NCBI RefSeq assembly: GCF_014635285.1
Contig: NZ_BMCR01000004.1
Span: 310,001 to 374,000 of the forward strand
Direction of reading: 5' to 3'
DNA length: 64,000 bases
Source: Stappia taiwanensis
GTDB lineage: Bacteria > Pseudomonadota > Alphaproteobacteria > Rhizobiales > Stappiaceae
A program made the position numbers and the translations under genes. How positions within the stretch are numbered: position 1 is the first letter of the stretch; each line of letters begins with the position of its first letter. Positions 37,461 through 45,103 of the stretch are shown here, piece after piece. Below the pieces are notes generated by a model that was not told where the DNA came from, searched no databases, and was given only the letters and a program-made list of their open reading frames with translations.

Positions 37461-38840
37461 ATGAGCCGCAAATTCGACAACCCGTATGATGAGGTCTATG
37501 GCGCAAGGGGACTGTCCCTGTCATTGCCGAAATCGGATTTTCCCGCGCGCGAGGAAGACCCGCGGCGGGTCTATTCCGCCGTGCGCGACGAGTTGATGCT
37601 CGACGGCAATGCGCGCCAGAACCTGGCAACCTTCTGCCAGACCTGGGAAGAGCCCGAGATCCACGACCTGATGGATCTGTGCATCGACAAGAACATGGTC
37701 GACAAGGACGAGTACCCGCAGACCGCAGAGATCGAAGCGCGCTGCGTGCGCATGCTCGCCGATCTCTGGCACGCCCCCGAAGGGCCGGCCACGGGCTGCT
37801 CCACCACCGGATCGAGCGAGGCGGCCATGCTCGGCGGCCTGGCGATGAAGCGCCGTTGGGAGGCCAGGCGCCACGCCGAGGGCAAGCCGACCGACAAGCC
37901 GAACCTCATCACCGGACCGGTTCAGGTCTGCTGGCACAAGTTCACCCGCTACTGGGATGTCGAGCATCGCGAGATCCCCATGGAGAACGGCCGCTTCCTG
38001 ATGAGCCCGGAGGAAGTGCTGAAACTGTGCGACGAAAACACCATCGGCGTCGTTCCCACGCTCGGCGTGACCTTCACCGGCGAATTCGAACCGGTGAAGG
38101 CGGTCAGCGATGCGCTGGACAAGCTGGAGCAGGACACCGGGCTGGACATTCCGATCCATGTGGATGGCGCCAGCGGAGGCTTTCTCGCGCCCTTCTGCGC
38201 CCCGGAGCTGGAATGGGATTTCCGCCTGCCCCGGGTCCATTCGATCAATACCTCGGGCCATAAATTCGGTTTGGCTCCGCTCGGCGTCGGCTGGGTGATG
38301 TGGCGACAGGAAAGCGATCTGCCTGAGAACATGGTGTTCTGGGTGAACTACCTGGGCGGAGACATGAAGGATATCGCCCTCAACTTCTCCCGTCCCGGGG
38401 GACAGATCGTCTGCCAGTACTACAACTTCCTGCGCCTCGGTCGCGAAGGATACAAGAAGGTGCATACGGCCTGCTATGACAGCGCCGCCTTTCTGGCCCG
38501 GGAGATTTCGGCGCTGGGGCCGTTCGATATTGTGTTCGATGGCGACCGAAAGCGTGGAATTCCCGCAGTTTCCTGGAAGCTCAAGGAGGGGACGGATCCC
38601 GGCTTCACCCTGTTCGACCTGGCCGACCGGCTGCGCGTGCGCGGCTGGCAGGTGCCGGCCTATACCCTGCCGGCACATTGCGAGGGTCTGGCGATCCAGC
38701 GTATTCTGGTGCGCAACGGGGTAAGCCGCGACCTTTGCTCTCTGCTGATCGATGACATCAAGGCCGCACTCACTCATCTCGAAGCCCATCCGCGCAAGAC
38801 ACCGCTCGGCGAGGAGGATGCCTCGGGGTTCCACCACTGA
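37461..38840 (+). CDS. gad: glutamate decarboxylase
   Basis: The 459-residue PLP enzyme is of family II, with [20 protein letters not shown] at about residue 113, the aldimine-forming lysine in [16 protein letters not shown] (about 272), and [15 protein letters not shown] upstream of it. It decarboxylates glutamate to GABA and CO2, consuming a proton, a common acid-stress function. The start [11 protein letters not shown] is preceded by ACGGAGATCCCG. No GABA antiporter adjoins it; the next gene encodes a polytopic membrane protein. Confidence 0.9.
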   Translation: MSRKFDNPYDEVYGARGLSLSLPKSDFPAREEDPRRVYSAVRDELMLDGNARQNLATFCQTWEEPEIHDLMDLCIDKNMVDKDEYPQTAEIEARCVRMLADLWHAPEGPATGCSTTGSSEAAMLGGLAMKRRWEARRHAEGKPTDKPNLITGPVQVCWHKFTRYWDVEHREIPMENGRFLMSPEEVLKLCDENTIGVVPTLGVTFTGEFEPVKAVSDALDKLEQDTGLDIPIHVDGASGGFLAPFCAPELEWDFRLPRVHSINTSGHKFGLAPLGVGWVMWRQESDLPENMVFWVNYLGGDMKDIALNFSRPGGQIVCQYYNFLRLGREGYKKVHTACYDSAAFLAREISALGPFDIVFDGDRKRGIPAVSWKLKEGTDPGFTLFDLADRLRVRGWQVPAYTLPAHCEGLAIQRILVRNGVSRDLCSLLIDDIKAALTHLEAHPRKTPLGEEDASGFHH

Positions 38841-38880
38841 TGGCCTCCCCGCTGGTTCGCCAGACCCGAGAGGGCCCGCA

Positions 38881-39732
38881 ATGAGCGGGCCCCTTGCCCC
38901 CCAGGAACCGGCCAGCATGACGCTGGCCGGACCGGCGCCCTTCGTCACCCTGCGCCGTTTCCGACTGCACGGTCATGGCGCGATCTGGCGCGCGCGCCAG
39001 AGCCGCAAGGGCCTGCTGCGGCATCCGGAGCAGACCGAGGTCCCCTTCTGGCACCGCCCCGCCTACAACTGGTGGATCGGCCTTTGCTTCGCCATCGGCT
39101 CGCTCCACTTCATTCTTGCAGCAACGCTCTCACTGGTCCCCGGCTCGCTGGCCATCTGGAAAATCGGGCTCATCTTCTTTCTGGGCTCGATCTTCTTCAC
39201 GACTGCGGGGTTCCTGCAGAACCTTCAGGCAGCGAACGCGCCGGATTTCTCGACCGCGCCTCCTCCCCCAGTCAAAGCGGGAGAGCTTCATCTGATCGGC
39301 TGGCGGCCATCCAATCTGGGCTGGCTCAGCACGATCACCCAGTTCGCCGGCACGGTGATGTTCAATTTCAACACCTTCGATGCCATCGTACCGCCGACGG
39401 ACTGGTACGTCGCAGATCTGACGATCTGGCTCCCCGGCATGATCGGGTCCGTTCTGTTCCTGATTTCCGGCTCGCTCGCCTTCATGGAAATCAGTCATGC
39501 CTATTGGTCGTGGAAACCGAAAGATCTGGACTGGCAGATCGCCTTTGCAAACCTTCTGGGCTGCCTCTTTTTCATGATTTCCGGCATTCTGGCCTATATC
39601 CCCAGAGGCCCCGAACCGGGGTGGATCGCGACCGTCGCCAACCTTCACCTGTGTCTCGGCGCTGTCGGCTTCCTGATTGGTGCGCTGCTGATGATGCGGG
39701 AGAGCAAACAGACCGCAACGATGACAGCCTGA
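38881..39732 (+). CDS. polytopic membrane protein of unknown function downstream of gad
   Basis: The 283-residue protein has an N-terminal basic soluble region (about 55 residues), then two clusters of membrane segments. NWWIGLCFAIGSLHFILAA and IWKIGLIFFLGSIFFTTAGF resemble YrhK-like repeats, and a second similar pair follows after residue 180. The 40-bp gap to gad and shared strand suggest one transcript. It might help export GABA or stabilise membranes at low pH, but this is speculation. It ends about 107 bp before the phage-like element's left repeat. Confidence 0.55.
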   Translation: MSGPLAPQEPASMTLAGPAPFVTLRRFRLHGHGAIWRARQSRKGLLRHPEQTEVPFWHRPAYNWWIGLCFAIGSLHFILAATLSLVPGSLAIWKIGLIFFLGSIFFTTAGFLQNLQAANAPDFSTAPPPPVKAGELHLIGWRPSNLGWLSTITQFAGTVMFNFNTFDAIVPPTDWYVADLTIWLPGMIGSVLFLISGSLAFMEISHAYWSWKPKDLDWQIAFANLLGCLFFMISGILAYIPRGPEPGWIATVANLHLCLGAVGFLIGALLMMRESKQTATMTA

Positions 39733-39838
39733 ACCGGCGGCGCGCTTGCCGCGTTGGCGGATCACCGACGCAGATCAGAGCAGCCGAAAACATGAGCGCT
39801 CCGGACAGTGATGCCCGAGCTGTCCGTTCCATCGCGAC

Positions 39839-39901
39839 TTTCAATGGGGTAAGTGGTGCCCAGGGCCGGAATCGAACCAGCGACACGCGGATTTTCAATC
39901 C
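39839..39901. repeat. attL: left 63-bp direct repeat, displaced tRNA-Phe 3' half
   Basis: It is identical to 51397-51459, starting TTTCAATGGGG and ending TTTTCAATCC. It contains the 3' 48 bases of tRNA-Phe plus 15 bases beyond CCA. It lacks the tRNA 5' half, so it is not a functional gene. Confidence 0.92.
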
Positions 39902-39944
39902 CGATGGACTTTCCGGACGCCAGCGCTTTAGCCGATTTTCCCCT

Positions 39945-39994
39945 GTCAAACCGACGACACGAAATCAAGCACTTAGCGGCGATTTGTCAAACGC
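39945..39994. promoter_or_regulatory. putative left arm-type integrase sites
   Basis: GTCAAACCG occurs at 39945-39953 and an 8/9 match (GTCAAACGC) at 39986-39994. The same 9-mer occurs twice at the right end, so these may be arm sites bound by the integrase N-terminal domain. Confidence 0.45.
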
Positions 39995-40142
39995 GGTTTC
40001 GGAGGAAATCCGGGACCTGGCGCGCCTTGTCCTGCGCATTGGAATGCGCCGGCACGCGACGCCGGAAAGCTACCTTGAGGACAAGCACGACGCGGCCGAC
40101 CGCCTGCTGTTGCTCGCCGACCGGCTGGAGTGCAGCCGATGA
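39984..40142 (+). CDS. possible small protein upstream of the replication gene
   Basis: The frame encodes 52 residues from TTG 39984, or 32 from an internal ATG at 40044. Its C-terminal part (HDAADRLLLLADRLECSR) is amphipathic, and its stop overlaps the next start by ATGA, the usual sign of phage operon genes. No ribosome-binding site is obvious for either start, so the start is uncertain. I recognise no domain. Confidence 0.4.
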   Translation: MSNAVSEEIRDLARLVLRIGMRRHATPESYLEDKHDAADRLLLLADRLECSR

Positions 40143-40918
40143 ACAGGGTCACGTCTCTGAAGGATCGCGGGCGCAAACCCGCCACCTACCGCATCCAGTA
40201 TTCCGACAAGGCCAACTGGATGATGGCGCTTGGTATCGACCAGAGACTGACACCGGCCGAAATGCGCATCGGCATCGTTCTGTGCGGCTACATCAACGCC
40301 CGATCCGGTAGAGCATGGCCGACGGTGCCCACCCTGGCGGAAGCCACGGGCACAAGCGTCAGCAGCGCCAAGCGCGCTATTCGGAAGCTGGAGAAGGTCG
40401 GCTTGATTTCCGTGCATCGCAAGGGCGGGCGTGGGCACCCCAACTACTACGAACTGCGCTTTGATCGTCTCGTGGACACAGCCGAAAAGGGGGTCACCAG
40501 TGAACCCTTTTGTTCTGAAAAGGGGGCCAGCAATGAGCCGAAAGGGGTTCAAAACCACCCTGTAAAAGGGTTCACCGGTGACCCCCAAATAGAAAAGAAA
40601 GAAATAAAAAAAACGCGCGCGCATACGCGCGAGGAACACCCGCGACCGGAGAGCCCCGCACCAGCTCAGGGCGAAAGCGGCACCGACAACGCATCGCGCG
40701 CCCCGTCCTCACCTCCATCATCGGCAGAACAGGCGGGACGCCAGCGCGCCGAATTCGTGCCCCAATCTGATCCGCGATGGGATCGCCTTTCGGAGGTCTA
40801 TCACCAGCGCAAGGGCAAGCCGCCAATGACTTTGCGGTTGCATGGAGAAAAGGGGTGGCTGTTTCCCGTGGACGTTCTCGACGCCCTGGAGGACTGCCAG
40901 CGTTTGGGTCCTTCCTAG
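40139..40918 (+). CDS. winged-helix replication-initiator-like protein (HTH_36 type)
   Basis: The 259-residue protein has an N-terminal winged helix (about residues 38-100; LTPAEMRIGIVLCGYINARS, PTLAEATGTSVSSAKRAIRK, LEKVGLISVHRKGGRGHPN) like that of phage and plasmid replication initiators. A disordered Ser/Pro/Glu-rich linker (about 120-210) and a short conserved-looking C-terminus (GKPPMTLRLHGEKGWLFPVDV) follow. The linker is encoded by an iteron-like, A-rich DNA segment resembling an origin, as in lambda O. It is probably the initiator that loads a helicase at that site. No helicase or primase is encoded in the element, so host functions would be needed. Confidence 0.65.
   Translation: MNRVTSLKDRGRKPATYRIQYSDKANWMMALGIDQRLTPAEMRIGIVLCGYINARSGRAWPTVPTLAEATGTSVSSAKRAIRKLEKVGLISVHRKGGRGHPNYYELRFDRLVDTAEKGVTSEPFCSEKGASNEPKGVQNHPVKGFTGDPQIEKKEIKKTRAHTREEHPRPESPAPAQGESGTDNASRAPSSPPSSAEQAGRQRAEFVPQSDPRWDRLSEVYHQRKGKPPMTLRLHGEKGWLFPVDVLDALEDCQRLGPS
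40485..40631. other. putative replication origin inside the initiator gene
   Basis: Four iteron-like units starting AAA(A)GGG occur at 40485, 40518, 40541 and 40564. The outer two contain GGGGGTCACCAGTGAACCC (40489-40507) and its 18/19 inverted match GGGTTCACCGGTGACCCCC (40568-40586). Directly after comes an A-rich tract (40587-40613) and an alternating CG/CA block (40614-40631), suited to melting. The layout is that of lambdoid origins. Confidence 0.6.
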
Positions 40919-41022
40919 GCTCGGGCAATGCGGGGAGACACAGCCCGGCGTTTTTCTCGCTGAAGTCAAATTGATAGCTAAAAGCAAATGATGCCAACGG
41001 GTTAGCTATGCGGAAGGTGCAT

Positions 41023-41511
41023 ATGTCGGACATGATCGGGGAACCCCGGACCTTGCGGAAGTCGGATTTCGCCAAGGTCGCCAACGTGTCGCCGGGGCGG
41101 GTGTCACAGATGATCCGCGCCGGCCTGCCGGTGGAGCCTGACGGGCGGATTGACGTTGCACGTGGCCGGCTGTGGATCCAGTCCAACATCGACCCCAAGC
41201 GATCCGCCGCCCAAAGCGACCAGGGCGACCTGCCGCTTGCCGCCCGCACCGACGCGGCGACCGAACGGGCGCGGCTGGTGAAGGAACAGGCGGACCATGC
41301 GGCGCTCAAGAACGCGCTGCTGCGCCAGGACCTGCTGCCCGCCGCCGATGTGGAACGGGAATGGACCGACATGCTGCGGCGCGTGCGCTCCCGGCTTCTC
41401 GCCGTCCCCTCCCGGCTGCGGCAGGTGCTGCCGCACCTGACCGCCCATGACGTCGGCGCCATCGACACCGAACTACGCCACGCGCTGGAGGATCTTGCCA
41501 ATGCCGAATGA
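41023..41511 (+). CDS. terminase small subunit (Nu1-like)
   Basis: The 162-residue protein starts with a winged-helix DNA-binding domain (RKSDFAKVANVSPGRVSQMIR), followed by a helical region (EQADHAALKNALLRQDLLPAADVEREWTDML) typical of gpNu1-type subunits. It would bind the packaging site and recruit the large subunit. ATG 41023 has a GGAAGGTG at good spacing; ATG 41008 is in frame but lacks one. It overlaps the large-subunit start by 11 bp. Confidence 0.75.
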   Translation: MSDMIGEPRTLRKSDFAKVANVSPGRVSQMIRAGLPVEPDGRIDVARGRLWIQSNIDPKRSAAQSDQGDLPLAARTDAATERARLVKEQADHAALKNALLRQDLLPAADVEREWTDMLRRVRSRLLAVPSRLRQVLPHLTAHDVGAIDTELRHALEDLANAE

Positions 41512-43279
41512 ACCGCTTTCCCGCGTTCGCCGCGCCGCGCTGCGGGCGCTCCAGCCGCCGCCGCGCCTGGCGCTTTCCGCCTGGATCGAAACCGAGATTC
41601 GCTTGCCGGCGGATGTGTCCGCCCTGCCCGGCCCGATCCGCCTCTATCCGTTCCAGCGCGGCATCGCCGATGCCATCAGCGATCCGGAGATCGAGCGCGT
41701 CACCGTCGTGAAATCCGCCCGCATCGGCTACACCACCTTGCTGGTGGGTGCGCTCGCCTCGCATGTGGTCAACGAGCCGGCGCCGGTGCTGTTCGTGCTG
41801 CCGACCGAGGACGATTGCCGAAACTTCGTCGTGACCAACGTGGAACCCACCTTCGAAGCCTCGCCGGTGCTGGCCGGGGCGCTGACCGGCGAAGCCGGCG
41901 GGGAGAACCGCAACACGCTGTTGTCGCGCCGGTTCCCCGGCGGATCGCTGAAGGTGGTGGCGTCGAAATCGCCGCGCAACCTGCGCGCCCATAACACCCG
42001 CGTGCTGATCGTCGATGAGGCCGACGCCATGGAAATGACCGCCGAGGGAAGTCCCATCCTGCTGGCGGAAAAGCGCACACTTTCGTTTCCAGACCGCAAG
42101 ATTGTCATCGGCTCCACGCCGATCTTCGAAGAAACCTCGCATGTGCTGAACGCCTACGGCCGCTCCGACATGCGGGTGTTCGAGGTGCCTTGCCCCGGCT
42201 GCGGCGCGTTTCAGGAAATCACCTGGCGGGATATCCACTGGCCGGAGGGACGGCCGCAGGACGCGCATTGGGCCTGCCCGGCCTGCGGTTCGGTGGTGGA
42301 GGAACGGCACAAGCCGGCCATGGTCGCCGGTGGCCGCTGGCGCGCCACCGCGCCGGAGGTGGAGGGGCATGCCGGCTTCCGAGTCAATGCGCTGGTGTCA
42401 CCGCTGGCGAACGCTTCCTGGGGCAAGCTCGCGGCGGAATTCCTGACCGCGAAGGACACGCCGGAGCTGCTCCAGACCTTCGTCAACACGGTGCTGGGGC
42501 AAGGCTGGCGCGCGGAAGGCGAGGAACTGGACGAGGCGGCCCTTGCCGCCCGCGCGGAAGGGTTTTCCGTCGAGGCGCTGCCGGAAGACGTGCTCGCGGT
42601 GACGGCGGGCGTGGACGTGCAGCGCGACCGGCTGGAAATCACCTTCGTCGGCTGGAGCCGGACGGGCGATGCCTTCGCCCTGGGGCATTCGGTGGTCTGG
42701 GGCCTGCCGGCCGATGGCGCCACCTGGGCGGAGCTGGACAGCCTCCTGAAGACCCGCCTCCCGCATCCCCTTGGCGGCACGCTGGGGCTCGATGCGGTGG
42801 CGATTGATTCCGGCGATGGCGAGACCATGGAAGCGGTCTATGCCTTCGCCTTCCCGCGTGCGGCGCGCAAGGTGCTGGCGATCAAGGGCGCGTCCGGCGC
42901 GCGGCCGTGGATCGAGCGTTCCAAGAGCCGGATCAAGGGCGGCCGGCTGTGGATTGTCGGCGTGGACGGGATCAAGAGCCACCTGGCCGGCCGGCTTTCG
43001 TCCGGCACCAGCGTGCGCTTTTCCCGGGAGCTTCCGGCGGTCTGGTTCGAACAGCTCGCCAGCGAGCGCGCCGTGGTGCGCTATGCCCGGGGCCAGCCAC
43101 AACGGCGGTTCGAGCGCATCGCCGGGCGACGGGCGGAAGCGCTCGACTGCATGGTCTACGCCTTCGCCGCCCGGCAGCTGATCAATCCGAATTGGGACGA
43201 ACGGCGGGACGCGCTGGCGCGACCGGAGGTGCGAGACGCAAAGCCGGCGGGCGTGATCCGGTCGGGGTGGTGTGGCTAA
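41501..43279 (+). CDS. terminase large subunit (GpA family)
   Basis: The 592-residue protein has a degenerate Walker A-like KSARIGYTT at residues 71-79, Walker B VLIVDEADAME at 168-178, a motif III-like IGSTP, and a zinc-ribbon-like CPGCG (231-235) with a second CPACG near 262, as in lambda gpA. The C-terminal half carries the nuclease-domain aspartates (VTAGVDVQRDRLE, GLDAVAIDSGDGE). It translocates DNA into proheads and cuts at cos-type sites. It is full length. Its presence with Nu1-like, gpB-like and gpW-like proteins indicates a lambda-type head module. Confidence 0.9.
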   Translation: MPNEPLSRVRRAALRALQPPPRLALSAWIETEIRLPADVSALPGPIRLYPFQRGIADAISDPEIERVTVVKSARIGYTTLLVGALASHVVNEPAPVLFVLPTEDDCRNFVVTNVEPTFEASPVLAGALTGEAGGENRNTLLSRRFPGGSLKVVASKSPRNLRAHNTRVLIVDEADAMEMTAEGSPILLAEKRTLSFPDRKIVIGSTPIFEETSHVLNAYGRSDMRVFEVPCPGCGAFQEITWRDIHWPEGRPQDAHWACPACGSVVEERHKPAMVAGGRWRATAPEVEGHAGFRVNALVSPLANASWGKLAAEFLTAKDTPELLQTFVNTVLGQGWRAEGEELDEAALAARAEGFSVEALPEDVLAVTAGVDVQRDRLEITFVGWSRTGDAFALGHSVVWGLPADGATWAELDSLLKTRLPHPLGGTLGLDAVAIDSGDGETMEAVYAFAFPRAARKVLAIKGASGARPWIERSKSRIKGGRLWIVGVDGIKSHLAGRLSSGTSVRFSRELPAVWFEQLASERAVVRYARGQPQRRFERIAGRRAEALDCMVYAFAARQLINPNWDERRDALARPEVRDAKPAGVIRSGWCG

Positions 43280-43490
43280 ACCAACACACGCGCCTCAAGG
43301 GACGCATATGGAGCCCTCGAGTTTCTATTTGCGTTTGCACATTGTGTGATAGTGTGGAAAAGCCTCATTTGAGGATTGCACGAAGGGCGCAGCTAACGTG
43401 ACGGCCATGCGGCTCCATCCATCGATGGCATACCACGTCTTGAATGCCATCGGACTTATACCCGCCCAAAAAACAACAACCAGAGGGCGA

Positions 43491-43515
43491 ACATATAAAC
43501 GCCAAGTTTATACGT
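43491..43515. promoter_or_regulatory. palindromic operator upstream of the antitoxin-like gene
   Basis: TATAAAC (43494-43500), spacer GCCAA and GTTTATA (43506-43512) are perfect inverted arms, extendable to 10 bp with one mismatch. It lies 34 bp upstream of the small gene's start, where a repressor would cover the promoter. Confidence 0.6.
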
Positions 43516-43549
43516 TATCATTAAAAGAATGAACGAAAAGGAGGTGGCG

Positions 43550-43741
43550 ATGTCAAAGAATAAGATCTTAGACGAGCTCGTTGAGCGTGCACGCCATCAT
43601 AAGATGACACCAGCGGAACGACGGGCACAACGTGTCAGTCTGATTCTTGGTCTTCGTGGTAACGAGTCCTTGCTCACAAAAGAGCGCATCGAGGAGATAC
43701 TCGATGATAACGAGGGAAACGGGTATCGCGAAGCTGGCTAA
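43550..43741 (+). CDS. small antitoxin-like protein upstream of Fic
   Basis: The 63-residue protein is helical and basic in the middle (RARHHKMTPAERRAQR), with an acidic end (EEILDDNEGNGY). The ATG follows an excellent AAGGAGGTGGCG. Position, size and AT-rich composition suggest the antitoxin of the downstream Fic protein. The canonical Fic inhibitory motif (S/T)xxxE(G/N) is absent; the nearest stretch is SLILGL. It could inhibit Fic in another way or serve as a DNA-binding autoregulator at the palindrome at 43494-43512. A terminator separates it from fic. Confidence 0.55.
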   Translation: MSKNKILDELVERARHHKMTPAERRAQRVSLILGLRGNESLLTKERIEEILDDNEGNGYREAG

Positions 43742-43781
43742 ATCTCTAATTGCCATAACAGCGCATAAAGACCTATGATTA

Positions 43782-43807
43782 TGGCCTGATATCAGGCCAT
43801 TTTTTTT
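43782..43807 (+). terminator. terminator between the small gene and fic
   Basis: ATGGCCTG ATAT CAGGCCAT (43782-43801) is a perfect palindrome followed by seven T residues. It stands 10 bp before the fic start and should reduce toxin expression relative to the upstream gene. Confidence 0.8.
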
Positions 43808-43816
43808 GGGCGCGCA

Positions 43817-44476
43817 ATGAAAGATGACAATTGGGATTTGATTAACGGACCCATCGCTCATGAAATTGAGGTCCTAAACTACTCAAATCAAATTAACAAT
43901 ATAGAGTGCATTGTTAAACTCCTTACCCACCAAGGGAAAGAGCAAGCGACAGATGTATTCCCATCCGAGATGGCACTAAAAGAACTACATAGGACCGGAA
44001 CAATATTTCTACTCCAACACCCCGGATATTATAGAGATGTGGAAGTTCATGTCGGAAATGAAAAGGTAATTGTGCACCAGCCTCCACCGTGCTCAAAAAT
44101 ACAGATGCATATTACAGATTTTTTTGAGACTCTTGGGAAACTATGGCCCAACTCAACGCCATTGGAATTAGCATCTTATGCTTTGTGGCGCATCAATTGG
44201 ATACATCCATTCAAAAATGGAAATGGAAGATGCGCCCGAGCATTTGCATATACTTGCCTTTGCCTGAAGTATGGCTTTATGCTCCCTGGAAACAGAACAA
44301 TAATTGACCTAATAATGGTCAACAAGATCACTTTTCAGAACTGCCTAAAAGAAGCAGACACTGCCTACGAATCAAACGGAGAGATAAATATCTCTTCAAT
44401 GATAAAATTTCTTGAGGAACTTCTTATACTTCAGCTTAAATCTTCTGTCGAAACAGAAAAATACGAAGAAGCATGA
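43817..44476 (+). CDS. Fic-family AMPylase/toxin
   Basis: The 219-residue protein carries the complete Fic motif HPFKNGNGRCAR at residues 130-141 (consensus HPFx(D/E)GNGRxxR; the usual acidic residue is Asn here). A flap-like segment around YYRDVEVHVG and helices on both sides (LELASYALWRINWI, AFAYTCLCLKYGFML) complete the fold. Fic enzymes transfer AMP or other nucleotide groups to target proteins. Neither this protein nor its small neighbour has an (S/T)xxxE(G/N) inhibitory motif. The gene is markedly AT-rich against its GC-rich neighbours, so it is recently acquired cargo. It could act as a toxin or anti-phage factor. Confidence 0.82.
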   Translation: MKDDNWDLINGPIAHEIEVLNYSNQINNIECIVKLLTHQGKEQATDVFPSEMALKELHRTGTIFLLQHPGYYRDVEVHVGNEKVIVHQPPPCSKIQMHITDFFETLGKLWPNSTPLELASYALWRINWIHPFKNGNGRCARAFAYTCLCLKYGFMLPGNRTIIDLIMVNKITFQNCLKEADTAYESNGEINISSMIKFLEELLILQLKSSVETEKYEEA

Positions 44477-44530
44477 CCCGCTCAAGAAAGGCGCTTTGGT
44501 GCAACGCCCCTGCTTCCTAGCTTGAACCTA

Positions 44531-44755
44531 TCAATCCTTCTTCAACCTCACGCCCGGCCCTTCGCCATTTTCGTCAATGAAGATCACGCCGGCGGCTTCG
44601 AGGGCGGCGCGGATCGCCTCGACCGTGCGCGGCTTCAGCTCTTCCCCGCGTTCAAGGCGCGTGACGGTCGTGGGAGAGACCTTCGCCAAATCGGCAACCT
44701 CCCTGATTCCCAAGCCCAAAGCTGCACGCGCCATTCGGCATTGAGCCGCATTCAT
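44531..44755 (-). CDS. XRE-family regulator, putative element repressor
   Basis: The 74-residue protein is a compact helix-turn-helix (LGIREVADLAKVSPTTVTRLERG) with a short C-terminal tail (EAAGVIFIDENGEGPGVRL) seen in many small XRE regulators. It is divergent from the downstream operon that contains the head genes. Two inverted copies of GTGTnACnnTGTGAC lie in the shared gap, beginning 1 bp from its start codon. It probably represses itself and the rightward operon, keeping the element quiescent. No peptidase-type domain is present, so induction would not be by RecA-dependent autocleavage. Confidence 0.75.
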   Translation of the reverse strand: MNAAQCRMARAALGLGIREVADLAKVSPTTVTRLERGEELKPRTVEAIRAALEAAGVIFIDENGEGPGVRLKKD

Positions 44756-44756
44756 T

Positions 44757-44825
44757 GTGTTACCCTGTGACTATTTTGTCTTGACGTGACCGTTTCAGGA
44801 TGCCTAATTGGTCACATCGTTACAC
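44757..44825. promoter_or_regulatory. paired operators in the XRE/structural divergent region
   Basis: GTGTTACCCTGTGAC (44757-44771) and, in opposite orientation, the complement of GTCACATCGTTACAC (44811-44825) agree at 11-12 of 15 positions. A TTGACG -35-like hexamer lies between them (44781-44786), and GTGACC/GGTCAC arms at 44786-44791 and 44810-44815 add a second dyad. Confidence 0.55.
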
Positions 44826-44848
44826 TTTTCATACCACAGGAGACACGG

Positions 44849-45103
44849 ATGGGCATCCATTTTCGTGAACGGGGAAGGTGCGTCCCTGTCTGGCTGACAA
44901 TCGAGCCGGCCACCCGCGCCCGCATCGAAGCGGCGATTGAGAACCTTGTCGCCCTGCTCGACCAGATCGACGGGGATTACGACCAGGAGTACGACACGGC
45001 GGACCTGGAGCCGGACGGGACGGACGAACCCCGCCGCGTCACCCCCGCCACGCGGCACGATCAACGCCAGTGGGCGCATGGCCACCAGGAAGGTTCCCGA
45101 TGA
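44849..45103 (+). CDS. small acidic hypothetical protein
   Basis: The 84-residue protein has an acidic centre (LLDQIDGDYDQEYDTADLEPDG) and a basic, Arg/His-rich end. The ATG has an AGGAGA ribosome-binding site. It is the first gene under the putative repressor operators and overlaps the next start by ATGA. I recognise no domain. Its position at the start of the element's main operon makes it a candidate for a helper-interference or regulatory protein, by analogy with other satellites. Confidence 0.6.
   Translation: MGIHFRERGRCVPVWLTIEPATRARIEAAIENLVALLDQIDGDYDQEYDTADLEPDGTDEPRRVTPATRHDQRQWAHGHQEGSR

Noticed and set aside
39839-39901. Second tRNA-Phe gene at the left end
   Set aside because: Only the 3' half and downstream bases are present; there is no 5' acceptor strand or D-arm, so it is attL.
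39072-39980. Open frame running from the gad-downstream gene through attL
   Set aside because: It is out of frame with the real membrane protein gene and crosses the att site; only the final part could be a gene of the element.
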